From positions 372,001 to 436,000 of the forward strand of contig NZ_CP025429.1 of the NCBI RefSeq assembly GCF_002848345.1: a DNA stretch of 64,000 nt, written 5' to 3'. Positions 43,095 to 55,404 of the stretch are shown one piece after another. The translations under genes were made by a program, and so were the position numbers. Positions within the stretch are counted from its first letter, which is position 1, and each line of letters opens with the position of its first letter. Under the pieces are notes generated by a model. That model searched no databases, was not told the origin of the DNA, and saw only the letters and a program-made list of their open reading frames with translations. The DNA comes from Chromobacterium sp. ATCC 53434. GTDB lineage: Bacteria > Pseudomonadota > Gammaproteobacteria > Burkholderiales > Chromobacteriaceae.

Positions 43095-46000
43095 TTGCGC
43101 CTGACCCATATCAAGCTTGCCGGCTTCAAGTCCTTCGTCGATCCGACCAGCATCGCGGTGCCGGGCCAACTGGTGGCGGTGATCGGTCCCAACGGCTGCG
43201 GCAAGTCCAATGTGATCGACGCCGTGCGTTGGGTATTGGGCGAGTCGTCCGCCAAGCAGCTGCGCGGCGAATCGATGCAGGACGTGATCTTCAACGGCTC
43301 GTCCAGCCGCAAGCCGGTGTCGCGGGCCTCGGTGGAGCTGGTGTTCGACAACGCCGACGGCCAGCTGACCGGCCCGTGGGGCCAGTACGCCGAAGTGGCG
43401 ATCAAGCGGGTGCTGACGCGGCAGGGCGAATCCAGCTACTACATCAACAGCCAGCAGGTCCGGCGGCGCGACATCACCGACCTGTTCCTCGGCACCGGCG
43501 TCGGCGCGCGCGGCTACGCGGTGATCGAGCAGGGCATGATCTCGCGCATCATCGAGGCGCGGCCGGAAGAGCTGCGCGCCTATCTGGAAGAGGCGGCCGG
43601 CGTGTCCAAGTACAAGGAGCGCCGTCGCGAGACCGAAAATCGCCTGTCCGACACCCGCGCCAATCTGGAGCGCATCGCCGATTTGCGGCAGGAGCTGGAG
43701 CGGCAGGTGGAGCGGCTGTCCGAGCAGGCCGAGGTGGCCGCGCAATACCACGACATGCGCGGCGCGCTGAACCACAAGCAGAACCTGCTGGCGCTGGCGC
43801 GGCGCGAGGAGGCCGCCCGCAACGAGGCGCACGCCCGCGGCGAGCTGGCGCGCATCGAGACCGAGGAGGCCGCCTTCGAGGCGGCGGTCACCCATCTGGA
43901 AACCGAGCAGGAGACGGTGCGCGAGCAGCACTTCGCCGCCAGCGACGGGGTGCACGAGGCGCAGCAGCGGCTGTTCGAGGCCAACGCCCAGCTGGCCAGG
44001 CTGGAGGAGGCGCAACGCCATCGCGAACAGAGCCGGCAGCGGCTGGAGCGCGATCTGGCCGCCGCCGGCAGCGAACGCCAGCAATTGGCCGACAGCCGCC
44101 GCCAGGCGGAATCGGAACTGGACGACTGGCTGCCCAGGTTGGAAGAGGCGCAGCTGAGGCAGGAAGAGGCGCAGATGGCGCTGGAGGACGGCGCCGACGA
44201 GCTGCCGGGCGCCGAGGCGGCCTTCCGCCAGCTGGACCAGCAGCAATCGCAGCTGATCGCGCAGCAGGCCAATCTGACCCGCGAGCGCGATCTGTCGCGG
44301 CAGAAGATAGAGCATTGGCAGCGGGGGGCGCAGCAGCTGGACGGCCGCGACGCGGCGCTGACGCGCGAGTTGTCGGACCTGAACCTGCCCGAGCACCAGG
44401 CGCTGGAGGCGGCGCAGCAGGAGGCCGCCAAGGCCAAGGCCGCGCTGGACACGGTGCGGGCGCGGCTGGTGGCCGACGAGGCCAAGCAGGCCGACCTGGC
44501 CGCCGAACGGGAAAAACTGGATCAGCAGTTGGCCGGCCTGCGCACCGAGATGGCGCGCGCCGAGGCCGAGGCCGCCGCGCTGGCGGCGCTGCTGCAGCGC
44601 GAGGCGGCCGGCGAGCAGCTGGCCGGCTGGCTGGAGGCGCACCAGCTGGCCGACGCGCCGCAGCTGTGGCAATCGCTGCGGATGGACGCGCGCTGGCAGA
44701 CGGCGCTGGAGGCGGTGCTGGGCGAGCGCCTGTCCGCCCGCGCGGCCGGCCTGCCCGGCGCGCAGCCGCCGGCGGCGCTGGCGGTGGTGGACGGCGCGAA
44801 CCGCGCCGTCGCCGGCTCGCCGCCAAGAAGCTGGCCGACGCTGTTGGCGCAAGCCCGGGCCGACGCCCCGTTCGACGCCGCGCTGGCCGACTGGCTGGCC
44901 GGCGTCTATCTGGCCGATACCCTGGACGAGGCGCTGGCCCGCCGCGGCGAGCTGGCCGCCGGCGAATGCTGGCTGACGCCTGAAGGCCACCGCGTCGACG
45001 CCGCCAGCGTGCGCTACCACGCCGAGGCCAGCGGCGACGGCCTGATGGCGCGCAAGCTGCTGCTGGACCAGGCCCGCGCCCGCGCCGAGACGCTGGGGCC
45101 GGACATCGAGGCCTTGCAGCGAAAGCGCGACGGCCTGCTGAGCATGGGCAATATGCTGGCCGAGGCGGTGCGCGGCCAGAAGGGTTCGCTGACCCGGCTG
45201 GAGGCGGAGCTGAACGCGGCGACGCTGGAGCACGTCAAGCTGGACCAGGCGGCGCGTCAGGGCGCGGCGCGCTTGTCGGCGATCGAGGCCGAGCGCGGCC
45301 GCATCGCCGAGGAGAGGCGGCACGCGGCCGAAGGCATTGCCGAGGCCGAGCTGATGGGCGAGGAGGCGGCGCTGACGCTGGAGGAGCTGGCCTTGCAGCT
45401 GGAAGAGGTCCGCTTGGCGAGGCTGAACGCCGAGACCCGGCTGGAGCTGGCGCGCAACAAGGCGCGCGACGCCGAGCGCGTGCTGCACGAGATCCGGCTG
45501 ACCCTGCACAGCGCCGAGCAAAAGGTGGCCGAGCTGTCGCGCCGCGGCCGCGAGTTGGCCGACCGCGACGAGCAGTTGCAGGAAAGGCTGGAAACGCTGG
45601 CCGGCGAGGCGGAGACGGTGGACGAGGCGGTGCCGGAGGAGGCGCTGCAGCTGTCGCTGGCCGAACGCGAGACGCGAGAGGGCGAGCTGTCCGCCGCGCG
45701 CGACCGGCTGAATCAGCTGACCGAACGGATGCGCGAGATCAGCCAGCGCCAGCACGAGGCCAACGCCGCGCTGCCGGCGCTGCGCGAGGCGCGTTCCGAC
45801 TGGCTGCTGAAGCACCAGGAGGCCAGGCTGGCGATGGAGCGCTTCGCCGAGGAGCTGGCGCAGGCCGGCGCCGACGAGGCGGTTTTGCTGGCCGATCTGA
45901 ATGAGGGGGTGAAGCCGAACGCGCTGGCGGCCGAGATCGCCCGGCTGGCGCGCGCGCTGGAGGGGCTGGGCGCGGTCAATCTGGCGGCGTTGCAGGAACT

Positions 46001-46583
46001 GGACGAGGCGAAGCAGCGCGGCGAGTATCTGCAAAGCCAGTCCGACGACCTGAACCAGGCGATGGCGACGCTGGAGGAGGCCATCGCCAAGATAGACGGC
46101 GAGACCCGCGACATGCTGCAAGTGACCTACGACGCGGTCAACGCCAAGATGCGCGAATTCTTCCCGACGCTGTTCGGCGGCGGCCGCGCCGAGCTGGTGC
46201 TGACCGGAGAGGACCTGCTGAACGCCGGCGTGCAGATCATCGCCCAGCCGCCGGGCAAGAAGAACAGCACCATCCACCTGCTGTCCGGCGGCGAGAAGGC
46301 GCTGACGGCGATGAGCCTGGTGTTCTCGCTGTTCTCGCTGAACCCGGCGCCGTTCTGCCTGCTGGACGAGGTGGACGCGCCGCTGGACGACGCCAATACC
46401 AGCCGCTTCTGCGACCTGGTCAAGCAGATGTCGGAGCGCACCCAGTTCCTCTATATTTCACACAACCGGCTGACGATGGAAATGGCCGAGCAACTGGTCG
46501 GGGTGACGATGCAGGAGCAGGGCGTCAGCCGCATCGTCGCGGTCGACATCGTCGAGGCGCTGAAGATGCGGGAGACGGCCTGA
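43095..46583 (+). CDS. smc: Chromosome segregation ATPase SMC
   Basis: Condenses and separates chromosomes as a dimeric ring. The 1162-residue protein has an N-terminal ATPase head (Walker A GPNGCGKSN near residue 35), a long coiled coil, a hinge at about 515-640, the returning coil, and the C-terminal head with the signature LLSGGEKALTAMSLVF and Walker B CLLDEVDAPLD. The start is a TTG at 43095 with GAGGA just upstream; this gives the product start RLTHIKLAGFKSF that is standard in Neisseriales. scpA/scpB are not adjacent. A palindromic repeat begins directly at its stop codon. Confidence 0.95.
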   Translation: MRLTHIKLAGFKSFVDPTSIAVPGQLVAVIGPNGCGKSNVIDAVRWVLGESSAKQLRGESMQDVIFNGSSSRKPVSRASVELVFDNADGQLTGPWGQYAEVAIKRVLTRQGESSYYINSQQVRRRDITDLFLGTGVGARGYAVIEQGMISRIIEARPEELRAYLEEAAGVSKYKERRRETENRLSDTRANLERIADLRQELERQVERLSEQAEVAAQYHDMRGALNHKQNLLALARREEAARNEAHARGELARIETEEAAFEAAVTHLETEQETVREQHFAASDGVHEAQQRLFEANAQLARLEEAQRHREQSRQRLERDLAAAGSERQQLADSRRQAESELDDWLPRLEEAQLRQEEAQMALEDGADELPGAEAAFRQLDQQQSQLIAQQANLTRERDLSRQKIEHWQRGAQQLDGRDAALTRELSDLNLPEHQALEAAQQEAAKAKAALDTVRARLVADEAKQADLAAEREKLDQQLAGLRTEMARAEAEAAALAALLQREAAGEQLAGWLEAHQLADAPQLWQSLRMDARWQTALEAVLGERLSARAAGLPGAQPPAALAVVDGANRAVAGSPPRSWPTLLAQARADAPFDAALADWLAGVYLADTLDEALARRGELAAGECWLTPEGHRVDAASVRYHAEASGDGLMARKLLLDQARARAETLGPDIEALQRKRDGLLSMGNMLAEAVRGQKGSLTRLEAELNAATLEHVKLDQAARQGAARLSAIEAERGRIAEERRHAAEGIAEAELMGEEAALTLEELALQLEEVRLARLNAETRLELARNKARDAERVLHEIRLTLHSAEQKVAELSRRGRELADRDEQLQERLETLAGEAETVDEAVPEEALQLSLAERETREGELSAARDRLNQLTERMREISQRQHEANAALPALREARSDWLLKHQEARLAMERFAEELAQAGADEAVLLADLNEGVKPNALAAEIARLARALEGLGAVNLAALQELDEAKQRGEYLQSQSDDLNQAMATLEEAIAKIDGETRDMLQVTYDAVNAKMREFFPTLFGGGRAELVLTGEDLLNAGVQIIAQPPGKKNSTIHLLSGGEKALTAMSLVFSLFSLNPAPFCLLDEVDAPLDDANTSRFCDLVKQMSERTQFLYISHNRLTMEMAEQLVGVTMQEQGVSRIVAVDIVEALKMRETA

Positions 46584-46678
46584 GAGCCTGTGCGCGATCT
46601 TTTTCCGGCATCGGCCGTTTTCTGCCGCTTTCGCCTTCAGCCGTTTTCTCCTTGCCTCGCGAGACTTTGAACAGGCTC
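46584..46678. repeat. Palindromic repeat copy A, after smc
   Basis: GAGCCTGT (46584-46591) at the left end and ACAGGCTC (46671-46678) at the right end, with GCGATCT next to the left end and TTTGA before the right end. It starts on the base after the smc stop codon. Same family as copies at 48180-48292 and 60658-60719. Confidence 0.6.
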
Positions 46679-46801
46679 CGAGTCCGGTCTTGATCCGGAG
46701 CAAACCCCGCTGAACGGCGCGATGGCATACTGCGCCGCCGGCCTGTCGGACTGGAGAGGACAGTCCGGCGGCGCCGTTTCGTCATTGTGGAAACTAGAGT
46801 C

Positions 46802-48181
46802 ATGACCGTAAGCATCAAGCGCTGGGAGCCGGAAAATCCCATTTTCTGGCTGAGCCGCGGCCGCGGCATCGCCCGGCGCAATCTGTGGCTGTCGATCTTC
46901 TCCCTGCACCTGAACTTCAACATCTGGATGATGTGGAGCATGGTGGTGGTCAATCTGCCGGCGGTCGGCTTCCTGATTTCCAGCCAGCAACAGTTTCTGC
47001 TGGTGTCGATTCCGCCGCTGGTCGGCGCGCTGATGCGGCTGATCTATTCCTGGATCTGGAGCTGGGTCGGCGGCGGCCTGTGGCTGGGGCTGTCGACGCT
47101 GCTGTTGCTGCTGCCGGCCTGGGGCGTCGGCGCGGTGGTGACCGACATTTCGTCGCCGTTCTGGCAATTGCTGTTGGTCGCCGGGCTTTGCGGCATAGGC
47201 GGCGGCGCCAGCGCCTCGCATCTGTCCAATACCAGCTTCTTTTTCCCCAGTTCGGAAAAAGGCCTGGCGATGGGGCTGAACGCCGGCTTCGGCAATCTCG
47301 GCGCGTCGGTCGCCCAGCTGCTGATTCCGCTGTGCATCCTGTTCCCCTTGTTCGGCGGCTGGGCCGGCGAGCCGCAGGTGTGGGGCCGCGGCGGCGACGT
47401 GCATTTCGTCTGGCTGCAGAACGCCGCTTATCTCTGGCTGCCGGCCATCCTGCTGATCGCGCTGGCCTGCCTGTTGTACGCGCACGACCTGCCCAAGCTG
47501 CGGATCACGCCGCGCGACCAGCTGGACGCGATGAAGGATGCGCACACCTGGTATATCTGCCTGCTGTACATGGGCAGCTACGGCACCTTCCTCGGTTTCG
47601 CCGCCGCCTTCCCGCTATTGGCGCGCAGCATGTTCCCGCTGGTGGACGCCAGCCCCTATCTGTTCGTCGGGCCGATGGTCTGCGCCTTGTCGCGGCCTCT
47701 GGGCGGCTGGATGGGCGATCGCGTCGGCGGCGGCATCGCCACCGTCATCAGCAATCTGGCGATGGCCCTGGGCACCGTCGGGGCGTATCTCAGCCTGCCG
47801 GCCTCGGGCGACGGCGGTTCGTTCTGGCTGTTTCTGGCGATGTTCCAGCTGATCTTCTTCGCCGCCGGCGTCGGCAACGGTTCGTCCTACCAGCTGGCGC
47901 CCAAGGTATTTCTGATCCTGGCCGGGCGCGAGGCGCAACGGCTGGGCACCGACCCGCGGCTGGCCTATCTGCGCGGCGGCAGGCGCGGCGCGTCGGCGAT
48001 GAATGTCAGCTCAGTGCTGGCGGCTTTCGGCGGCTTCGTCATCCCGAAGGCCTTCGGTTCTTCATTGAACTGGTTCGGCGGCGTGCTGCCGGCGTTCGCG
48101 ATGTTCTTCGCCTTCTACCTGCTGTGCACGGCGGTGGCATGGTGGCAATACAGCCGGCCGCAGGCGGCGCTGCGCTGTTAG
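46802..48181 (+). CDS. NarK-type nitrate/nitrite transporter (MFS)
   Basis: Inner-membrane transporter of 459 residues with about twelve helices. Both nitrate-signature regions are present: GLNAGFGNLGASVAQLLIPL in helix 5 and AAGVGNGSSYQLAPKVF in helix 11. It should take up nitrate or exchange nitrate and nitrite. The ATG at 46802 is chosen over a GTG at 46787; neither has a good ribosome site. No nitrate reductase or nar regulator gene lies nearby, so it is an isolated transporter here. Repeats flank it on both sides. Confidence 0.88.
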   Translation: MTVSIKRWEPENPIFWLSRGRGIARRNLWLSIFSLHLNFNIWMMWSMVVVNLPAVGFLISSQQQFLLVSIPPLVGALMRLIYSWIWSWVGGGLWLGLSTLLLLLPAWGVGAVVTDISSPFWQLLLVAGLCGIGGGASASHLSNTSFFFPSSEKGLAMGLNAGFGNLGASVAQLLIPLCILFPLFGGWAGEPQVWGRGGDVHFVWLQNAAYLWLPAILLIALACLLYAHDLPKLRITPRDQLDAMKDAHTWYICLLYMGSYGTFLGFAAAFPLLARSMFPLVDASPYLFVGPMVCALSRPLGGWMGDRVGGGIATVISNLAMALGTVGAYLSLPASGDGGSFWLFLAMFQLIFFAAGVGNGSSYQLAPKVFLILAGREAQRLGTDPRLAYLRGGRRGASAMNVSSVLAAFGGFVIPKAFGSSLNWFGGVLPAFAMFFAFYLLCTAVAWWQYSRPQAALRC

Positions 48182-48292
48182 AACCTGTTCACGATCTTTT
48201 GGCAGCGGCCGCTTTCTGCCGGATGCAGGGCGCGAAAAGCGGCCCGCCGCAGTGTCATTCACTGCAAGGGGCGTTTGACAAAGCCAGGTTCT
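48180..48292. repeat. Palindromic repeat copy B, after the NarK gene
   Basis: AGAACCTG (48180-48187) and CAGGTTCT (48285-48292) bound it, with TTCACGATCT next to the left end. The left end overlaps the TAG stop of the transporter gene. Confidence 0.6.
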
Positions 48293-48302
48293 TAGCGCCC
48301 GG

Positions 48303-48354
48303 ATAAAATTAAGCCCTCCGTTCCGGCGCCAGTCTCGGGGCCGGTACGGAGGGC
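48303..48354 (-). terminator. Probable terminator after marR
   Basis: GCCCTCCGT (48313-48321) pairs with ACGGAGGGC (48346-48354) through a long loop that can pair further. On the minus strand TTAATTTTAT follows. Confidence 0.6.
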
Positions 48355-48412
48355 GGCGGCGCGGCGGGAGCCGCGCCGGCCCGGGCGGCCTGGGCCGCCC
48401 GGCGTTACCGGA

Positions 48413-48880
48413 TCACGCCGGCTCGTTCTCCTGCTGCTCCAGCGCCTGGCTGAAGCTTTGGCGCAGGCGGCCCAGCTCGTTGCAGAAGCCGGACAGGTCC
48501 TGTTCGCCGAACTGCTGGAAGGCGTTGTGCATGTAATCCAGATGGGCCGGAAACGCTTGATTGAACAACTGCTGGCCATATGGAGTCAAAGCGACGAAGA
48601 CGCTGCGGCGGTCGTTGGGTTGCATGCTGCGTGTAACGATGCCCTTGTCTTCGAGGCGGTCGAGCACGCCGGTCAGCGTGCCTTTGGTGATCAGCGTGTG
48701 ATCGGACAGTTCCTTGCAGTTCATTCCCTGACTGTTACCCAGTGTCGTCACCACGTCGAACTGTGGTGGCGTCAGCCCCAGCCGGCGGATATTGTAGCTG
48801 GCGAACTGTTCAAAGGCCTGGTAAGTGCGCGACAATTCGCGTACGACAGGCAGGAAACTGGCTTGATCGGATTTTTTCAT
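48413..48880 (-). CDS. MarR-family transcriptional regulator
   Basis: A 155-residue winged-helix repressor. The DNA-binding part is LTPPQFDVVTTLGNSQGMNC followed by KELSDHTLITKGTLTGVLDRLEDKG, and the wing is RSMQPNDRRSVFVALT. The remaining N- and C-terminal helices form the dimer. No transporter or resistance gene lies beside it, so its target is unknown. The region upstream (48905-48930) contains two GTAC motifs 6 bases apart that may be part of an operator. Confidence 0.9.
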   Translation of the reverse strand: MKKSDQASFLPVVRELSRTYQAFEQFASYNIRRLGLTPPQFDVVTTLGNSQGMNCKELSDHTLITKGTLTGVLDRLEDKGIVTRSMQPNDRRSVFVALTPYGQQLFNQAFPAHLDYMHNAFQQFGEQDLSGFCNELGRLRQSFSQALEQQENEPA

Positions 48881-49130
48881 CGAAAGAGTCCCCGTGCTGT
48901 TCTAAGCAGTGTTGTACAGACTAGTACGGCCCTGTAACAGAGTTATCTCCAATTCTGGCACGCGATTGGGATAAATTCGCCTGTCTGAAATGTCATGTTC
49001 ATCTTGACGAACTTTCCCGGCTCGGCCAGTCCTGATTGCGCCGAATTTCCCGGGCGACGCGCCGTAAACGCTTGGACCGCATGACGTCTGCTTGGCAGGC
49101 GGTTTTGTCAAGCGTTTTTGTATTGCCAAA

Positions 49131-49160
49131 TGGTGCGCGGCAGCGGGCTTTCGTTATAAT
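49131..49160 (+). promoter_or_regulatory. Probable zipA promoter
   Basis: A perfect TATAAT at 49155-49160 with a weak TGGTGC -35 at 49131-49136 (18-bp spacing). It is the only good -10 box in the 425 bases between marR and zipA; the rest of that stretch shows no other feature. Confidence 0.5.
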
Positions 49161-49305
49161 GAGCGTGGAATGCCCGTGCCGGATGCGGGTTGGCCGCTGG
49201 CAGACTGCAGCCGGCCGGCGACAGGATAATAGCGGGAAGCCGCCGCATGATATGGCCCTACCGGACAGGGCGGCTTCGATTATTCGCCTTAATGCGGACT
49301 GGCTG

Positions 49306-50490
49306 ATGAGCGAATTGCAGATTGGTGTTTTGATATTGGGCGGCGGCGTGATCGCCCTGGTGGTCGGTTTCAACATGTTTCAGGAATGGCGCTTCCGCAA
49401 GCGGACGCACCAAGCCTTCGCGCGTCCGCACGGCGACGTGCTGCTGGACGTGCCGAAGAACAACGTCCGCGACGGCATGCGCGCCGACCGGATGGAGCCG
49501 GTGTTGCTGGACGACGAGCCGGACGACGCCGACATGGAGCCGTTCGAGCCGCAGTTGCCGGACGAGCCGCCGCCGGCGCGCCCGTCGCAGGACTTCGCCG
49601 CGGTCGCGGCGGCCGGCGTCGAGGTGCCGGTGATGGATGACGAGGAGGAGGCCGAGTTGGCGCTGGACTCCGCCGATCACCAGGCGCTGGTGGTGGCGAT
49701 GCTCGATCCGTCGCTGGATTTCATCGCCGAGGTGCTGTTCCACGAGCCGCACGAGCTGGCGGCGATGCCGCGCTTCAACGTCGGCAAGCGCACGCAGCTG
49801 ATAGGCCGCACCGAGCGCGGGCTGTGGAAGGTGGCCGAAGCGCTGCCCGGCACCCGCTACAAGCAGATCAACGTCAGCATGCAGATGGTCGATCGTTCCG
49901 GCGCGGTCAGCGAACAGGAACTGGCTGCCTTCTGCCAGCAAGTGTCGCGATTCGCCGAGGATCACGACGCCGCGGTCAGCTTCCCGCAGCGTCAGCAGAA
50001 GCTGGTGGCGGCGCGCGAACTGGACCGTTTCTGCGCCGACGTCGACGTGCTGATCGGCATCAACATCGTGCCGAAGTCGTCGATAGAGGGCGCGCGTCTG
50101 CGCAGCTTCGCCGAGGCCGCCGGCCTGCAGCTGGAGCCGGACGGCGCCTTCCATTACCTGGCCGATTCCGGCAACACCCTGTATTCGCTGGTGGCGGCCG
50201 ACCAGATGCCGTTCACCTTCCACACGCTGCTGGACAAGTCCTTCCCGGCTCTGACCTTGCTGTTCGATGTGCCGCGCGTCGCCGGCGGGGTCGACGTGTT
50301 CGACCGCGCCGTGTACTTCGCCCACCAACTGGCGCAGGAGTTCGACGCCCAGCTGGTCGACGACAACCGCCGCGCGCTGAGCGATGCCGGCCTGGCCCGC
50401 ATCCGCGACCAGCTGCTGCACATCTACGGCAGCATGGACGACCGCGGCATCGCCCCGGGCAGCGTGGCCGCCTTGCGATTGTTCGCCTGA
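49306..50490 (+). CDS. zipA: Cell division protein ZipA
   Basis: Inner-membrane protein that tethers FtsZ at the division site. The 394-residue protein has one N-terminal helix (about 5-22: IGVLILGGGVIALVVGF), an acidic and Pro-rich linker (about 60-130) and the C-terminal FtsZ-binding domain (about 250-390, with NTLYSLVAADQMPFTF and VDVFDRAVYFAHQLA). The ATG at 49306 directly precedes the membrane helix as in the family; the open frame back to 49036 is not used. ligA follows, the same order as in E. coli. Confidence 0.93.
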   Translation: MSELQIGVLILGGGVIALVVGFNMFQEWRFRKRTHQAFARPHGDVLLDVPKNNVRDGMRADRMEPVLLDDEPDDADMEPFEPQLPDEPPPARPSQDFAAVAAAGVEVPVMDDEEEAELALDSADHQALVVAMLDPSLDFIAEVLFHEPHELAAMPRFNVGKRTQLIGRTERGLWKVAEALPGTRYKQINVSMQMVDRSGAVSEQELAAFCQQVSRFAEDHDAAVSFPQRQQKLVAARELDRFCADVDVLIGINIVPKSSIEGARLRSFAEAAGLQLEPDGAFHYLADSGNTLYSLVAADQMPFTFHTLLDKSFPALTLLFDVPRVAGGVDVFDRAVYFAHQLAQEFDAQLVDDNRRALSDAGLARIRDQLLHIYGSMDDRGIAPGSVAALRLFA

Positions 50491-50497
50491 GCGATAA

Positions 50498-52963
<2,466 letters not shown>

Positions 52964-52973
52964 CGGAGGCCGC

Positions 52974-54407
52974 ATGGCGTTGAAGGCAGTGGTGACGGCG
53001 GATTTCGATGAAGGCAACCGCCGGGTGGCGGCCGGGGACTGGCAGGGCGCGATCGCGGCGTTCGACCGCTGCCTGGCGGTCAATCCTAAAGACTGGCAGG
53101 CGCTGGCCAACCGGGCGGGCGCCCGGCTGCAGGCGGGCGACAGCGCGCGCGCGCTGGACGATTACATGGCGGCGGCGGCGCTGAATCCGGCCTCGGCCAA
53201 TATCAAGAGCAATCTGGCGGTGCTGCTGAAGGAGCTCGGCGAGCTGGAGCTGGCCGGCAAGCTGCTGGAGGAGGCGCTGGCGGCGGAGCCCGGCCACGCG
53301 GACGCCTGGAGCAATCTGGGCGTGGTGCGCCAGCATCAATTGCGCTACCAGGACGCCATCGCCTGCTTCCTGAAGGCGATAGAGCTGGACGGCCTGACGC
53401 CGGCCCGCTGCAACAATCTGGGCAATGTCTGCACCAGCGCCTTGCTGCTGGACGACGCCATCGCGGTGCTGCAGGGCGGACTGGGGCTGGCGCCCGACGA
53501 CGCCAATCTGCAGTTCAGCCTGTCCATCGCGCTGTTGCTGGCCGGCCGCTACGCCGAAGCCTGGCCGCTGTACGAGGCGCGCTGGCGCAGCATACTCGAA
53601 CCGCGCCATTCCGGCCGTCTCTGGAACGGCGGGCCGCTGGGCAAGCGCGCGCTGCTGTTGTGGGCCGAGCAGGGCCTGGGCGACAGCCTGCAGATGGCGC
53701 GCTTCCTGCCGCGCCTCCGCGCCGAGCATCCGGACGCCAGACTGCTGCTGGCCTGCCCGGAACCGTTTCACCGGCTGTTCGCGCAGTTCGACGGCGTCGA
53801 GCTGCTGCCGCCGGACGCGGCCCCGGCCCACGATTGCCAGCTGCCGCTGATGTCGCTGCCGGGCGCGCTGGGCGTGACGCTGGACAATCTGCCGTCGACG
53901 CCGTACCTGCGGGCGGTGGCGACCCAGACGCCGCCGTTGCCGGATAGCGGACGGTTGAAGGTGGGCGTGGTGTGGGAAAGCGGCCGCTGGGGCGTCGGCA
54001 TCGCCGACGCCTGGCGCCAGCACAAGTCTGTGCCGCCGGCGCTGTTCGCCGGCATCTGCCGCGTGCCGGGCATCGATTTCGTCGCGCTGCAGCCGGGCGC
54101 GCTGCCGGCCGAGCTGCAAGGCCTGGTCGCGCAGCCGGCCATCGCCGATTTCGCCGACACCGCCGCACTGGTGGCGCAGCTGGATCTGGTGATCTGCGTC
54201 GACACCGCCATCCTGCATCTGGCCGGCGCGATGGGCAAGCCGGTCTGGGCGCTGCTGCGCGCCGAGAGCGCGCCGTTCTTCCTCGCGGACGCCGACGTCG
54301 CGCCGTGGTATCCGTCAGTGCGGCTGTGGCGGCAGGCGCGGCCGGGCGACTGGCCGCCGGTGCTGGTCGACGTGGCCGCGGCGCTGTCGACTCCACAGAC
54401 ATTTTGA
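52974..54407 (+). CDS. TPR protein fused to a glycosyltransferase-9-like domain
   Basis: A 477-residue cytoplasmic protein. The N-terminal half holds five or so TPR units (about 5-200, for example [20 protein letters not shown]). The C-terminal half has the GT-B fold of the heptosyltransferase (GT9) type: [20 protein letters not shown] near residue 225 and [20 protein letters not shown] then [16 protein letters not shown] near the end. Proteins of this plan glycosylate proteins or are inactive relatives. It starts 10 bases after ligA, and galU follows. Acceptor unknown. Confidence 0.88.
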   Translation: MALKAVVTADFDEGNRRVAAGDWQGAIAAFDRCLAVNPKDWQALANRAGARLQAGDSARALDDYMAAAALNPASANIKSNLAVLLKELGELELAGKLLEEALAAEPGHADAWSNLGVVRQHQLRYQDAIACFLKAIELDGLTPARCNNLGNVCTSALLLDDAIAVLQGGLGLAPDDANLQFSLSIALLLAGRYAEAWPLYEARWRSILEPRHSGRLWNGGPLGKRALLLWAEQGLGDSLQMARFLPRLRAEHPDARLLLACPEPFHRLFAQFDGVELLPPDAAPAHDCQLPLMSLPGALGVTLDNLPSTPYLRAVATQTPPLPDSGRLKVGVVWESGRWGVGIADAWRQHKSVPPALFAGICRVPGIDFVALQPGALPAELQGLVAQPAIADFADTAALVAQLDLVICVDTAILHLAGAMGKPVWALLRAESAPFFLADADVAPWYPSVRLWRQARPGDWPPVLVDVAAALSTPQTF

Positions 54408-54431
54408 GCGCGGGCGAAGAAGGGCTAGAAT
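54404..54431 (+). promoter_or_regulatory. Possible galU promoter
   Basis: TTGAGC (54404-54409, overlapping the previous stop codon) and TAGAAT (54426-54431) with a 16-bp spacer, about 45 bases before the galU start. Confidence 0.4.
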
Positions 54432-54475
54432 GCGGCGCTGTCTATATCGCAAAACACTTTTGTGGCAGAACCAAG

Positions 54476-55348
54476 ATGAAGAAGATCACTAAAGCCGTGT
54501 TTCCGGTTGCCGGTCTGGGCACCCGTTTTCTGCCGGCCACCAAGGCCAGTCCGAAGGAAATGCTGCCCATCGTCGACAAGCCGCTGATCCAGTACGCGGT
54601 GGAGGAGGCGATCGCGGCCGGCATGACCGAGCTGATCTTCATCACCGGCCGCAACAAGCGCTCGATCGAAGACCATTTCGACAAGGCCTACGAGCTGGAG
54701 ACCGAGCTCGAGTACAAGAACAAGCAGAAGCTGCTGCAACTGGTGCAGGAAATCATTCCGCCCGGCGTCAGCTGCATCTACATCCGCCAGACCGAGGCGC
54801 TGGGCCTGGGCCATGCGGTGCTGTGCGCGCGGCCGGTGGTCGGCGACGAGCCGTTCGCGGTGATTCTGGCCGACGATCTGATCGAGGGCGCGCCGGGCGC
54901 GATGGAGCAGATGGTGAAGCTGTTCGACGAGACGCACACCTCGGTGCTCGGCGTCGAGACGGTGGCGCCGGAGGAGACCGGCTCCTACGGCATCGTCAAG
55001 ACGGCCGGCGACGCCCAGGGCCATCAGCGCGTCGAGCACATCGTCGAGAAGCCGAGGCCGGAAGAGGCGCCGTCGAATTTGGCGGTGGTCGGGCGCTATA
55101 TCCTGACGCCGCGCATCTTCGACAAGTTGGTCAATACCGCGGCCGGCGCCGGCGGCGAAATCCAGCTGACCGACGGCATCGCCGCGCTGATGAAGAGCGA
55201 GGCGGTGCTGGCGCTGCCGTTCAACGGCACCCGCTACGACTGCGGCTCCAAGCTCGGTTATTTGAAGGCCACGGTCAACTATGGCCTGAAGCATCACGAG
55301 GTGGCGGACGAATTCGCCGCTTTTCTGCGAGAGCTGAAAATCAGCTGA
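54476..55348 (+). CDS. galU: UTP-glucose-1-phosphate uridylyltransferase GalU
   Basis: Makes UDP-glucose for envelope glycans and trehalose. The 290-residue nucleotidyltransferase begins [20 protein letters not shown] and has the [14 protein letters not shown] loop, ILADDLIEG for metal binding and [20 protein letters not shown]. Standard length. It stands between the TPR/glycosyltransferase gene and hpt; hpt starts 56 bases later, possibly on the same transcript. Confidence 0.96.
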   Translation: MKKITKAVFPVAGLGTRFLPATKASPKEMLPIVDKPLIQYAVEEAIAAGMTELIFITGRNKRSIEDHFDKAYELETELEYKNKQKLLQLVQEIIPPGVSCIYIRQTEALGLGHAVLCARPVVGDEPFAVILADDLIEGAPGAMEQMVKLFDETHTSVLGVETVAPEETGSYGIVKTAGDAQGHQRVEHIVEKPRPEEAPSNLAVVGRYILTPRIFDKLVNTAAGAGGEIQLTDGIAALMKSEAVLALPFNGTRYDCGSKLGYLKATVNYGLKHHEVADEFAAFLRELKIS

Positions 55349-55404
55349 CCGTTTTTTCGATCGCGTCGCCGCTGGCGGCGCAACCTGTTCTGCAAGGAGT
55401 CATC

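Noticed and set aside
42408..46277. A 1289-codon open frame on the minus strand across smc
   Set aside because: It is the antisense shadow of the GC-rich smc gene, joined in frame to yqgE, whose real start is 42968. The upstream part is a Leu/Gln/Arg-biased translation without domains.
48905..48930. MarR operator upstream of marR
   Set aside because: Two GTAC motifs 6 bases apart are each self-complementary, but no longer symmetry is present; too weak to annotate as a site.
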